From Holosporales bacterium (lineage in GTDB: Bacteria > Pseudomonadota > Alphaproteobacteria > UBA3830 > JAIRMZ01): 10,087 nt of DNA. The notes below the pieces were generated by a model. That model saw only the letters and a program-made list of their open reading frames with translations. It searched no databases and was not told where the DNA came from. Numbering within the stretch: the stretch's first letter is position 1; each line of letters begins with the position of its first letter. Positions 1 through 5,894 of the stretch are shown in pieces. Location: the NCBI GenBank assembly GCA_031273665.1, contig JAISRK010000016.1, forward strand, positions 1-10,087, given 5' to 3'. Position numbers and translations under genes: made by a program.

Positions 1-122
1 CTGGGTTGGTGTTCTTTCCTGTGAACGCCCTTCCAACGAACATCATTCCGTTTGTGTACGACGTGCTGCAGCACATGAAAAATGCTATTCCCTTTTCTGA
101 ACATGACGACGCCGAAGGATAG
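1..122 (+). CDS. C-terminal end of an unidentified protein (5' truncated by window edge)
   Basis: Reading frame 3 is open from the left edge to a TAG at 120-122 and gives 39 residues. The tail begins with the hydrophobic run GLVFFPVN, continues through LPTNIIPFVYDVLQHMKNAIPF, and ends in the acidic tail SEHDDAEG. The hydrophobic start followed by a short polar tail would suit the end of an inner-membrane protein with a cytoplasmic C-terminus. It vaguely recalls CvpA-like small membrane proteins, but too little is present to assign a family. The gene converges on sppA, with 164 bp between the two stop codons. That it is coding is inferred from the open frame and its natural-looking composition. 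Confidence 0.5.
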   Translation, partial: GLVFFPVNALPTNIIPFVYDVLQHMKNAIPFSEHDDAEG

Positions 123-286
123 CCCCCAATACCCTTCTATTTGCCCTAAAAACGGGCGTAGAGAGGCTGTGATGGTGTGTCTGGTCCTTTGGTAGTGAAA
201 TTGCCTATATAGTTGCCTTAATGGCTTGTGCTTCCTTTTCGCACATTCTCCCCAGGTTTAAAGGGCAGCAGACCCCCGTTGCCGAA

Positions 287-2248
287 TCATAATCCGGGAG
301 AGAAGATGGCCATCTCTTGTTTGGCTTGTAGCTGAAATGGGAAATAGAGCGTCCTTAAAGTGTCCAGAGCAGAAAGCAGGGGCATACGAACGCTCTTTTT
401 CATAAAGATCTTGAATAGGGTCCATGGATCGCTTGTCTCTGTGATATGGCGCCAACAGACGTCTGCCGCATCGATGTTCGCTAATCGGCAGGCTTCCCGT
501 ATCGCTGTGTGCAAGCCCCCCATTTTGTCGATCAGGTGGTACGCATGAGCTTGTTCTCCTGTCCATACACGCCCCTTTGCTACCGCTTCTATCTCGGTTA
601 TGGAGCGTTTTCTGCAACACGCAACATGCTCGATGAACAAGCTGTACCCTTCATCCACCATTTCGGAGACACGTGCTTTTGCCTCTTCTGAAAAAGGCTT
701 GACGCCGACATCGTACGCCGCATTCTTGTGAGAAGTACGAACTTCCCACGCAATGCCCAGCTTTTGCATTAACTCTGCCGTCGAGAAAAAGACGTTGATA
801 ACGCCAATCGACCCTGTAAGGGTTGCGGGAGTGGCAACGATATAATCCGCCGGGGCGGAGATCCAATAACCGCCTGACGCCGCAACGGTTCCCATAGAGA
901 CGACAATCGGTTTCCCGTATTTATGGCGAGCTGTGGTGATCAGCGTTGACAATTTGTGAGATCCAGTAAGAGAACCGCCAGAACTATTGATCCTCAGAAC
1001 AATTGCCTTGATGTTTTGGTCTTTTCCCGCTTCACGAAGGGCGTTGGAGAGCATTTCAGCAGAAATACTCTGTCGCGAAACGCTGTCTTCCTCATCTGTA
1101 ATTTCGCCTCTCAGATAAATAACGGCGACCTCAGGCGCATTCTTTTCGGCTTCCGAAAGAACAGAAAGGTACCGATAGATGCCGGTGTAATGTGGCGACT
1201 TCCGCGTGTTTTTCTTCATGTATCCCTTGAAAGCCGTGCGATACTCTTGGCGAGTCCATAACTGATGGACAGCGCCCAGTGCTTGAGCGCGTGTCGCCGT
1301 ATAGGGGGCGTTATCGATGAAAGACGTTATTGAAGAGGTGGTTAAGCGCGCGTCGCGAGCAAGCGCTCCTTCAAGTTGCTTCTTCCAAGTGTCCAGGAGG
1401 CTCGCATATGCCTCTTCTGCTGCGGCAGAGGCTTTGGTACTTGTGAACATCTCCCCAAAGTCTTTGTATTCCTCGCGTCGCACGGAAAACGCCTCAACGC
1501 CGAGCTTATCAAGGCCCTCTTTCGCGAAAGGGGAAAGCACGGCGAACCCTGTCGGGGCACAGCACCCTCCTTTGGAAAGCCCGATATTTGTTGCGCTGCT
1601 GGCGCAATAATAGGTGGCGGTATCAAAGCTATCCGCGTGCACCCATACAGGCTTGCCCTCGGCCTGTAGAGCCAGGAACACTTCTCGCAACTCTTGTGCT
1701 TGCGAAAAAGTCGGCCCGTGGGACCCTAATGCAACAAACACACCAGCAATGCGCGGATCTTGTGTGGCGCTCCACAATGCCTCGAGGTATTCTCCAAATA
1801 AGAGAGATTGCTCGTCTCTCAAAAACAATGCGCTTATATGATTCGCGTGCGAATACCCCTCCGGTATTGGTCCTGCTAGTCCTATTTCCAAAATAGCGTG
1901 CTCAGGGAACCCCTTTTGTTTGTGCTGGTACCACGAAGCGAGAATGACGAGCGTAAATACGCTGGCATACAAAGCCGTTTTTACACAGATACGTATCACG
2001 CGATCGATCGTCATAAAAGTCCGGCGCCCAATCGTCCAGAGGAGGCGCAAGATCTTCTTCGTGATGAGGATTGTCTTCATCTGCGCTATCTTTTTCATGT
2101 CGATCGTTGTAAAAATCCGGCGCCCAATCGTCCAGAGGAGGCGCAAGATCTTCTTCGTGAGGAGGATCGCCTTCATCTGCGCTATCTTTTTCATAAGGAG
2201 GAGGATTTTCGTCCGAGTCACTCTTGTCTTTAATTTCGTTATTTTCAC
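287..2248 (-). CDS. sppA: Signal peptide peptidase SppA, long (67K-type) form with an unusual duplicated N-terminus
   Basis: This is a membrane-anchored serine protease that degrades cleaved signal peptides in the inner membrane, with its catalytic domain on the periplasmic side (family knowledge). At 653 residues it has the two-domain layout of the E. coli protein (618 aa). The membrane anchor is at about residues 89-107 (TALYASVFTLVILASWY). The general-base lysine is K262 in the N-terminal domain (RREEYKDFG), and the nucleophile is S458 in the C-terminal domain (MGTVAASGGYW). Their spacing of 196 matches K209/S409 of E. coli (200). Downstream motifs ATPATLTGSIGV and RVWTGEQAHAYHLID are typical. 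The start is a GTG five bases after the fabI stop. An AAAGGA Shine-Dalgarno lies 8 nt upstream inside the last fabI codons, so the two genes are probably translationally coupled. About 88 residues precede the anchor, against about 20-25 in E. coli. They contain a 32-residue tandem repeat and may have been recoded by a frameshift pair (see findings). Family assignment is near certain; the exact N-terminal sequence is not. Confidence 0.93.
   Translation of the reverse strand: MKITKLKTRVTRTKILLLMKKIAQMKAILLTKKILRLLWTIGRRIFTTIDMKKIAQMKTILITKKILRLLWTIGRRTFMTIDRVIRICVKTALYASVFTLVILASWYQHKQKGFPEHAILEIGLAGPIPEGYSHANHISALFLRDEQSLLFGEYLEALWSATQDPRIAGVFVALGSHGPTFSQAQELREVFLALQAEGKPVWVHADSFDTATYYCASSATNIGLSKGGCCAPTGFAVLSPFAKEGLDKLGVEAFSVRREEYKDFGEMFTSTKASAAAEEAYASLLDTWKKQLEGALARDARLTTSSITSFIDNAPYTATRAQALGAVHQLWTRQEYRTAFKGYMKKNTRKSPHYTGIYRYLSVLSEAEKNAPEVAVIYLRGEITDEEDSVSRQSISAEMLSNALREAGKDQNIKAIVLRINSSGGSLTGSHKLSTLITTARHKYGKPIVVSMGTVAASGGYWISAPADYIVATPATLTGSIGVINVFFSTAELMQKLGIAWEVRTSHKNAAYDVGVKPFSEEAKARVSEMVDEGYSLFIEHVACCRKRSITEIEAVAKGRVWTGEQAHAYHLIDKMGGLHTAIREACRLANIDAADVCWRHITETSDPWTLFKIFMKKSVRMPLLSALDTLRTLYFPFQLQAKQEMAIFSPGL
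2005..2196. repeat. Two-copy 96-bp tandem direct repeat inside the 5' end of sppA
   Basis: Copy 1 is 2005-2100 and copy 2 is 2101-2196, abutting exactly. By eye 88 of 96 positions match, and a 44-base core (2021-2064 against 2117-2160) is identical. The period is a multiple of three, so each copy adds 32 residues and every open frame stays open. In the SppA frame both copies encode KKIAQMK, KKILRLLWTIGRR and TID with four internal amino acid differences. In another minus-strand frame both copies encode EEDLAPPLDDWAPDFY. The extra tetramer CGAT at 2001-2004 lies immediately outside copy 1 and makes CGATCGAT at 2001-2008. The high identity suggests a fairly recent duplication. Confidence 0.9.
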
Positions 2249-2262
2249 GTGTTTTATCCTTT
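2249..2262 (-). promoter_or_regulatory. Ribosome binding site deciding the sppA GTG start
   Basis: On the minus strand AAAGGA (2262-2257) is followed by 8 nt and then the GTG at 2248-2246. The hexamer is formed by the last two sense codons of fabI (AAA GGA), just before its TAA. No comparable site precedes the later in-frame ATG codons. For example, the bases before the ATG at residue 19 read TCCTCCTT, which is anti-Shine-Dalgarno rather than Shine-Dalgarno. This favours the GTG and implies coupling to fabI translation. Confidence 0.65.
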
Positions 2263-3051
2263 GATCATTTCAGGAGCTCCCATACCGATGACGTGGTATC
2301 CGCTGTCTACGTACAAGACTTCGCCCGTGACGCCAGCGCCTAACGTGCTGAGCAAAAAGAGCGCCCCGCCGCCCACATCAGGCAGGGTCGTGTTGCGTCG
2401 TAATGGCGCATTCTGCCTGTTCCAATCCAAAATAAGTCGGAAATCACCAATTCCCGATGAAGCGAGCGTTTTTACAGGTCCGGCAGACAGTCCATTGACT
2501 CGAATATTCTGAGGTCCGAGGTCGACGGCTAAGTAACGCACACTTGCCTCTAAAGCTGCTTTGGCGACGCCCATGACGTTGTAATGGGGCATTACACGGG
2601 TAGCACCTAAATAGGTCAGCGTCAGCAAACTACCCCCTTGAGGCATCAACTTTTGCGCTTCGGCACATACTTTTGTAAACGAAAAGCATGAAATATCCAG
2701 CGTCTGCTGAAAATTCGCGCGCGTGGTGTGCAGATATGCGCCTCTTAATTCTTCGCGATCGGAATACGCAATGGCGTGTACGACGAAATCAAGGGTACCC
2801 CATTGCTGGCGTATCGTATCAAAGAGCGCTTGGATGCTCTTATCTTGATCGACCGCGCATTCGATTAACAAGTGGGATCCGATACTTTCTGCCAGGGGCC
2901 GCACGCGGCGCTCTAGTGCCTCAGATTGGTAACTAAAAGCCAGCTCGGCTCCGTGTTGTGCAAGTGTTTGCGCGATTCCCCAAGCGATCGAGTGGTCATT
3001 CGCCACTCCCATAATCAACCCACGCTTTCCGGACATCAAAAGTGGCGTCAT
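2254..3051 (-). CDS. fabI: Enoyl-[acyl-carrier-protein] reductase FabI
   Basis: FabI catalyses the last step of each fatty acid elongation cycle, NAD(P)H-dependent reduction of trans-2-enoyl-ACP in the cytoplasm. The 265-residue protein shows the divergent short-chain dehydrogenase layout of FabI. The cofactor loop is GVANDHSIAWGIA (15-27). The active-site pair is Y157 and K164 in HYNVMGVAKAALEA, with the second FabI-specific tyrosine Y147 in LTYLGA. The conserved ISAGP-like stretch reads LSAGPVKTLASSGI (188-201). The ATG at 3051 is preceded by AGGAGAGGA (3064-3056), an excellent Shine-Dalgarno, so Met1 is preferred over Met6. Position 95 is Ala where E. coli has Gly93, a site linked to triclosan response. 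sppA follows five bases downstream and is probably cotranscribed. Confidence 0.97.
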   Translation of the reverse strand: MTPLLMSGKRGLIMGVANDHSIAWGIAQTLAQHGAELAFSYQSEALERRVRPLAESIGSHLLIECAVDQDKSIQALFDTIRQQWGTLDFVVHAIAYSDREELRGAYLHTTRANFQQTLDISCFSFTKVCAEAQKLMPQGGSLLTLTYLGATRVMPHYNVMGVAKAALEASVRYLAVDLGPQNIRVNGLSAGPVKTLASSGIGDFRLILDWNRQNAPLRRNTTLPDVGGGALFLLSTLGAGVTGEVLYVDSGYHVIGMGAPEMIKG

Positions 3052-3055
3052 GTAT

Positions 3056-3076
3056 TCCTCTCCTGTTCTTATACCA
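3056..3076 (-). promoter_or_regulatory. Possible extended -10 promoter and Shine-Dalgarno of fabI
   Basis: On the minus strand TGGTATAAG forms an extended -10 (TATAAG at 3073-3068). No good -35 lies at standard spacing; the nearest TTGAGT is 20 bases upstream. A start about 7 bases downstream would leave a leader of only about 10 nt, just covering part of the Shine-Dalgarno AGGAGAGGA (3064-3056). The ribosome site is convincing and the promoter is tentative. fabI could instead be read from clpB through the antisense of the tRNA gene. Confidence 0.3.
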
Positions 3077-3102
3077 GACGCTTAGATGAAAGTACTCAAG
3101 AG

Positions 3103-3132
3103 TTGCTTCCTAAGCAGGTCAGTGTGTATCTT
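3103..3132 (+). promoter_or_regulatory. Possible sigma70 promoter of tRNA-Gln
   Basis: TTGCTT (3103-3108) and TATCTT (3127-3132) are separated by 18 bases. Transcription would start near 3139, four bases before the mature tRNA end, which is a sensible geometry for a stand-alone tRNA gene. Both hexamers are imperfect (three and four matches to consensus), so the call rests mainly on position. Confidence 0.3.
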
Positions 3133-3142
3133 AAAGCTTCGT

Positions 3143-3216
3143 TGGGGCGTGGCCAAGCGGTAAGGCAACGGGTTTTGGTCCCGTGATCGTAGGTTCGAAT
3201 CCTGCCGCCCCAGCCA
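3143..3216 (+). tRNA. tRNA-Gln (anticodon UUG)
   Basis: The cloverleaf can be folded by hand. The acceptor stem TGGGGCG (3143-3149) pairs with CGCCCCA (3206-3212). The D arm has GCC/GGC around AAGCGGTAA. The anticodon stem ACGGG (3168-3172) pairs with CCCGT (3180-3184) around the loop TTTTGGT, giving anticodon TTG at 3175-3177. The T arm GTAGG-TTCGAAT-CCTGC is intact. The discriminator base is G3213, and CCA is encoded at 3214-3216. UUG reads CAA and, by wobble, CAG, so this could be the only glutamine tRNA needed. The gene stands alone on the plus strand between clpB and fabI, converging on clpB. Confidence 0.97.
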
Positions 3217-3275
3217 AATTCCCTTCAATGATGCGCCTTTTGACGTCCTAACCCAACAAGAGTGCGGCTGCAAGC

Positions 3276-5834
3276 TCATGGCGTGAACACTAAATGATCG
3301 TCTTGGACACGCAGAGAAATTTTACTCTCCGCCGACAGGCTCCCGTCCAAAAGTTTGGAGGCCAGCGGGTTCTCCAAGCGCTTTTGTATGACGCGCTTTA
3401 AAGGACGTGCTCCGTAGGTAGGATCAAACCCCTCTTGGGCTAAGAGAGTGATCGCTTCCGGTGTCGACTCTAGTGTAATCTTCTGGGCAGCCAATCGAGA
3501 GCGCAGGTTCTGGAGCTGAATTTCAACGATACTGGTCATGTTCGACAAGCTTAAACGGTTGAACAGCAAAATATCGTCGAGTCTGTTTAAAAACTCCGGA
3601 CGGAACGTCGCGCGCACAATGGCCATGACGTCAGTTCGTGCGTTTTCTGCTGGAGCGTCGGGCGGTAGGTCTGTTAGCACCTCAGCTCCTAAGTTGGAGG
3701 TCAACAGAATAATGGTGTTTTTGAAATCGACCACATGGCCTTGGCTGTCTGTCAACCGGCCATCATCCAGGACCTGAAGAAGAATGTTGAACACATCAGC
3801 ATGCGCCTTTTCGATTTCATCAAACAGGAGGACCCGATACGGGCGTCGTCGTACCGCTTCAGTCAATACGCCGCCCTGCTCGTATCCAACGTATCCGGGA
3901 GGCGCGCCGATTAAACGTGCCACCGCGTGACGTTCCATATATTCCGACATATCGATGCGAATAAGAGCGGCATCATCATCGAACAAGAAAAATGCCAGCG
4001 CCTTTGCAAGTTCTGTCTTCCCTACCCCTGTTGGTCCCAAAAAGAGGAACGACCCAAGCGGTCTTTTAGGATCCTGCAGGCCAGCTCGTGAACGGCGAAC
4101 AGCTTCTGCTACGGCCGTTACAGCGGTGTCCTGTCCAACAACACGTTGCTTGAGAAACGCCTCCATATGTAGAAATTTTTCGCGTTCAGATCCGAGCATT
4201 TTCTCCACAGGAATACCCGACCAACGAGCGACAACGGCGGCGATATCTTGTTCGGTGACTCGTTCTTGCAAGAGTGCTCGTGTATCTTTTTGTTCTTCCC
4301 GTTCGTGGATTTTGTGTTCGAGATCGGGAATAATACCGTAGAGCAGTTCTCCCGCTCGACTCCATTGTCCCTGACGCTGGGCTTCTTCCAGCTCCCGCCG
4401 GTGGTTTTCAAGTTGTTGCTTCCAGGATCGCACTTCTGCCAGTTTATCCTTTTCCGCACGCCAAGCGCGGCCGAGACCTTCGGATTTTTTCTCCAGGTCG
4501 ACGATCTCTTTTTCAAGTCGGCTCAGGCGTTCTTTTGATGTCGCATCGTCTTCTTTCAGGAGCGCTTCCTTCTCGATTTTGGCCTGCATCAATCGCCGAT
4601 CAATCTCATCCAATACTTCGGGTTTTGAATCTACCGCCATTCTCAGGCGACTGGCGGCCTCATCTATCAGATCAATGGCCTTATCCGGCAAATGCCTATC
4701 TGAGATGTATCTGTTCGATAACACTGCCGCCGAAACTAATGCGCCGTCTGTTATTTTCACACCGTGGTGCAATTCATATTTCTCTTTCAAGCCGCGCAAA
4801 ATGGACACTGTTTCTTCCACACTTGGTGCATCGACGTATACCGTCTGGAAGCGGCGTGCGAGAGCAGCGTCTTTCTCGATATGAAGACGATATTCATCCA
4901 AAGTGGTTGCTCCGATGCAGTGCAGCTCTCCACGGGCAAGTGCCGGCTTTAGCATATTGGCCGCGTCCATCGCGCCATCGGCACGACCGGCCCCAATCAG
5001 CGTGTGCAGTTCGTCAATGAAAAGGATCAGATGATCCGTTTCCACTGAGATCTCTGTTAACACAGCTTTTAGCCTCTCCTCAAATTCTCCCCGGAATTTT
5101 GCTCCCGCGATGAGTGCGCCGAGATCCAACGCCAACAAACGCGCTTCTTTTAGGCTTTCTGGGACATCTTGTGCGACTATACGTCGTGCCAGGCCCTCGA
5201 CAATCGCCGTTTTCCCAACGCCCGGGTCCCCAATGAGAGCGGGATTGTTCTTCGTCCGTCGACTGAGCACCTGAATTGTGCGCCGAATTTCCTCTTCCCG
5301 GCCGATCACAGGGTCCAGCTTCCCCCTACGCGCTTCTTCTGTAAGGTCGCGCGTATATTTCTTTAGGGAATTGAAAGTATGCTCGCCATTTTCTGTCGTC
5401 ACCGTACATCCTTTGCGTTGCTGTGCGATGGTTTGTTCAAGAGACGGCTTTTGCACGCCGGATTTTTTCAATGCTTGGGTTGCAGGCCAAGAAGGATACT
5501 CAAAGTACGCAAGCAGTAGCCGATCAAAGGGAATGAATTGGTCTCCTGCTTGTTTTGCCAGTGTTTCTGCACTCGCGAGCAGCCGCGAGGTTTCGGGGGA
5601 CGCAAAGATCTCTTGCGTTCCTTCGACAACAGGAACTTTTGTCAACGCACGGTCGAGCTCCGTGTGGAGAACATCCATCTGTGCGTGGCTTTCTTCCAAT
5701 AAGGCGCGTCCCTCGGCATCTTCCGCAAAAGTCTTAAGGATATGTTCTGGTGCTAGGCGTTGATGTCCTTTCTGAACGCACAGCCGATGTGCGGAATCGA
5801 GAATAGAACGCGTCAAAGAGCTTATCTCTAGCAT
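3276..5834 (-). CDS. clpB: ATP-dependent disaggregase ClpB
   Basis: ClpB is a cytoplasmic hexameric AAA+ chaperone that, with DnaK, threads proteins out of aggregates. Its 852 residues compare with 857 in E. coli. The N-domain is residues 1 to about 145. NBD1 has Walker [10 protein letters not shown] (202-210), Walker [11 protein letters not shown] (D274, E275) and arginine residues R327/R328. The ClpB-type coiled-coil middle domain is about 400-525 and separates this protein from ClpA. NBD2 has Walker [10 protein letters not shown] (600-608), Walker [11 protein letters not shown] (D672, E673) and sensor-2 GAR (808-810). Pore loop 1 is [10 protein letters not shown], with Phe247 in place of the usual Tyr, which keeps the aromatic side chain. 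Pore loop 2 is GYVGYEQGG. No ClpP-docking IGF/L loop is apparent, as expected for ClpB. The ATG at 5834 follows a GGGAGG Shine-Dalgarno by 6 nt. I see no CIRCE repeat or RpoH-type promoter upstream, so a heat-shock element is not evident. Confidence 0.98.
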   Translation of the reverse strand: MLEISSLTRSILDSAHRLCVQKGHQRLAPEHILKTFAEDAEGRALLEESHAQMDVLHTELDRALTKVPVVEGTQEIFASPETSRLLASAETLAKQAGDQFIPFDRLLLAYFEYPSWPATQALKKSGVQKPSLEQTIAQQRKGCTVTTENGEHTFNSLKKYTRDLTEEARRGKLDPVIGREEEIRRTIQVLSRRTKNNPALIGDPGVGKTAIVEGLARRIVAQDVPESLKEARLLALDLGALIAGAKFRGEFEERLKAVLTEISVETDHLILFIDELHTLIGAGRADGAMDAANMLKPALARGELHCIGATTLDEYRLHIEKDAALARRFQTVYVDAPSVEETVSILRGLKEKYELHHGVKITDGALVSAAVLSNRYISDRHLPDKAIDLIDEAASRLRMAVDSKPEVLDEIDRRLMQAKIEKEALLKEDDATSKERLSRLEKEIVDLEKKSEGLGRAWRAEKDKLAEVRSWKQQLENHRRELEEAQRQGQWSRAGELLYGIIPDLEHKIHEREEQKDTRALLQERVTEQDIAAVVARWSGIPVEKMLGSEREKFLHMEAFLKQRVVGQDTAVTAVAEAVRRSRAGLQDPKRPLGSFLFLGPTGVGKTELAKALAFFLFDDDAALIRIDMSEYMERHAVARLIGAPPGYVGYEQGGVLTEAVRRRPYRVLLFDEIEKAHADVFNILLQVLDDGRLTDSQGHVVDFKNTIILLTSNLGAEVLTDLPPDAPAENARTDVMAIVRATFRPEFLNRLDDILLFNRLSLSNMTSIVEIQLQNLRSRLAAQKITLESTPEAITLLAQEGFDPTYGARPLKRVIQKRLENPLASKLLDGSLSAESKISLRVQDDHLVFTP
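5400..5414 (-). promoter_or_regulatory. Internal ribosome binding site and GTG start for a short ClpB
   Basis: Within clpB, AAAGGA (5414-5409) is followed by 6 nt and an in-frame GTG (5402-5400, codon Val145). This falls at the junction of the N-domain and NBD1. It corresponds to the internal GUG at Val149 from which E. coli makes its N-domain-less ClpB. Initiation here would give a 708-residue protein lacking the N-domain. The signal is visible in the sequence; its use is inferred from the E. coli precedent. Confidence 0.5.
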
Positions 5835-5840
5835 AGGCTT

Positions 5841-5894
5841 CCTCCCTTATTTCAGATCTGACTCGTATTATTTCTATTCACAGCGTGTTGTCAA
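5841..5894 (-). promoter_or_regulatory. clpB promoter and Shine-Dalgarno, overlapping the dnaE stop
   Basis: On the minus strand a perfect -35 TTGACA (5894-5889) is followed after 16 bases by AATAAT (5872-5867), five of six matches to the -10 consensus. The Shine-Dalgarno GGGAGG (5846-5841) lies 6 nt before the clpB ATG. The expected start near 5860 would give a leader of about 26 nt. The TGA stop of dnaE is contained in the -35 hexamer. The elements look like a vegetative promoter rather than a heat-shock one. Confidence 0.6.

Noticed and set aside
143..157. GCCC-TAAAAAC-GGGC inverted repeat between the two convergent stop codons, a possible terminator.
   Set aside because: The stem is only four base pairs and neither strand has a following T-run, so it does not meet the pattern of an intrinsic terminator.
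123..286. Search of the gap between the left-edge gene and sppA for a small gene or structured RNA.
   Set aside because: Only short direct repeats (TTGCCT twice, near 201-220) and a weak TGTGC/GCACA pairing were seen; nothing supports a feature.
2195..2206. AAGGAGGAGGAT on the plus strand, which looks like a very strong Shine-Dalgarno.
   Set aside because: No plus-strand gene with coding character starts after it. It is the reverse complement of the codons CCT CCT CCT in the acidic minus-strand frame.
1898..2264. Two long plus-strand open frames across the sppA repeat.
   Set aside because: They are antisense to sppA. They are long only because the 96-bp repeat lacks stops in several frames and was duplicated in register, and they have no ribosome site or recognisable product.
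3082..3279. A 65-residue minus-strand open frame containing GRQDSNLRSRDQNPLPYRLATP.
   Set aside because: The peptide is the translated antisense of the tRNA-Gln gene. This type of sequence is a well-known spurious protein in databases; the tRNA explains the open frame completely.
4118..4516. Minus-strand 132-residue open frame within clpB.
   Set aside because: It is out of frame with the clpB middle domain, lacks a recognisable domain, and is a by-product of the coiled-coil codon pattern.
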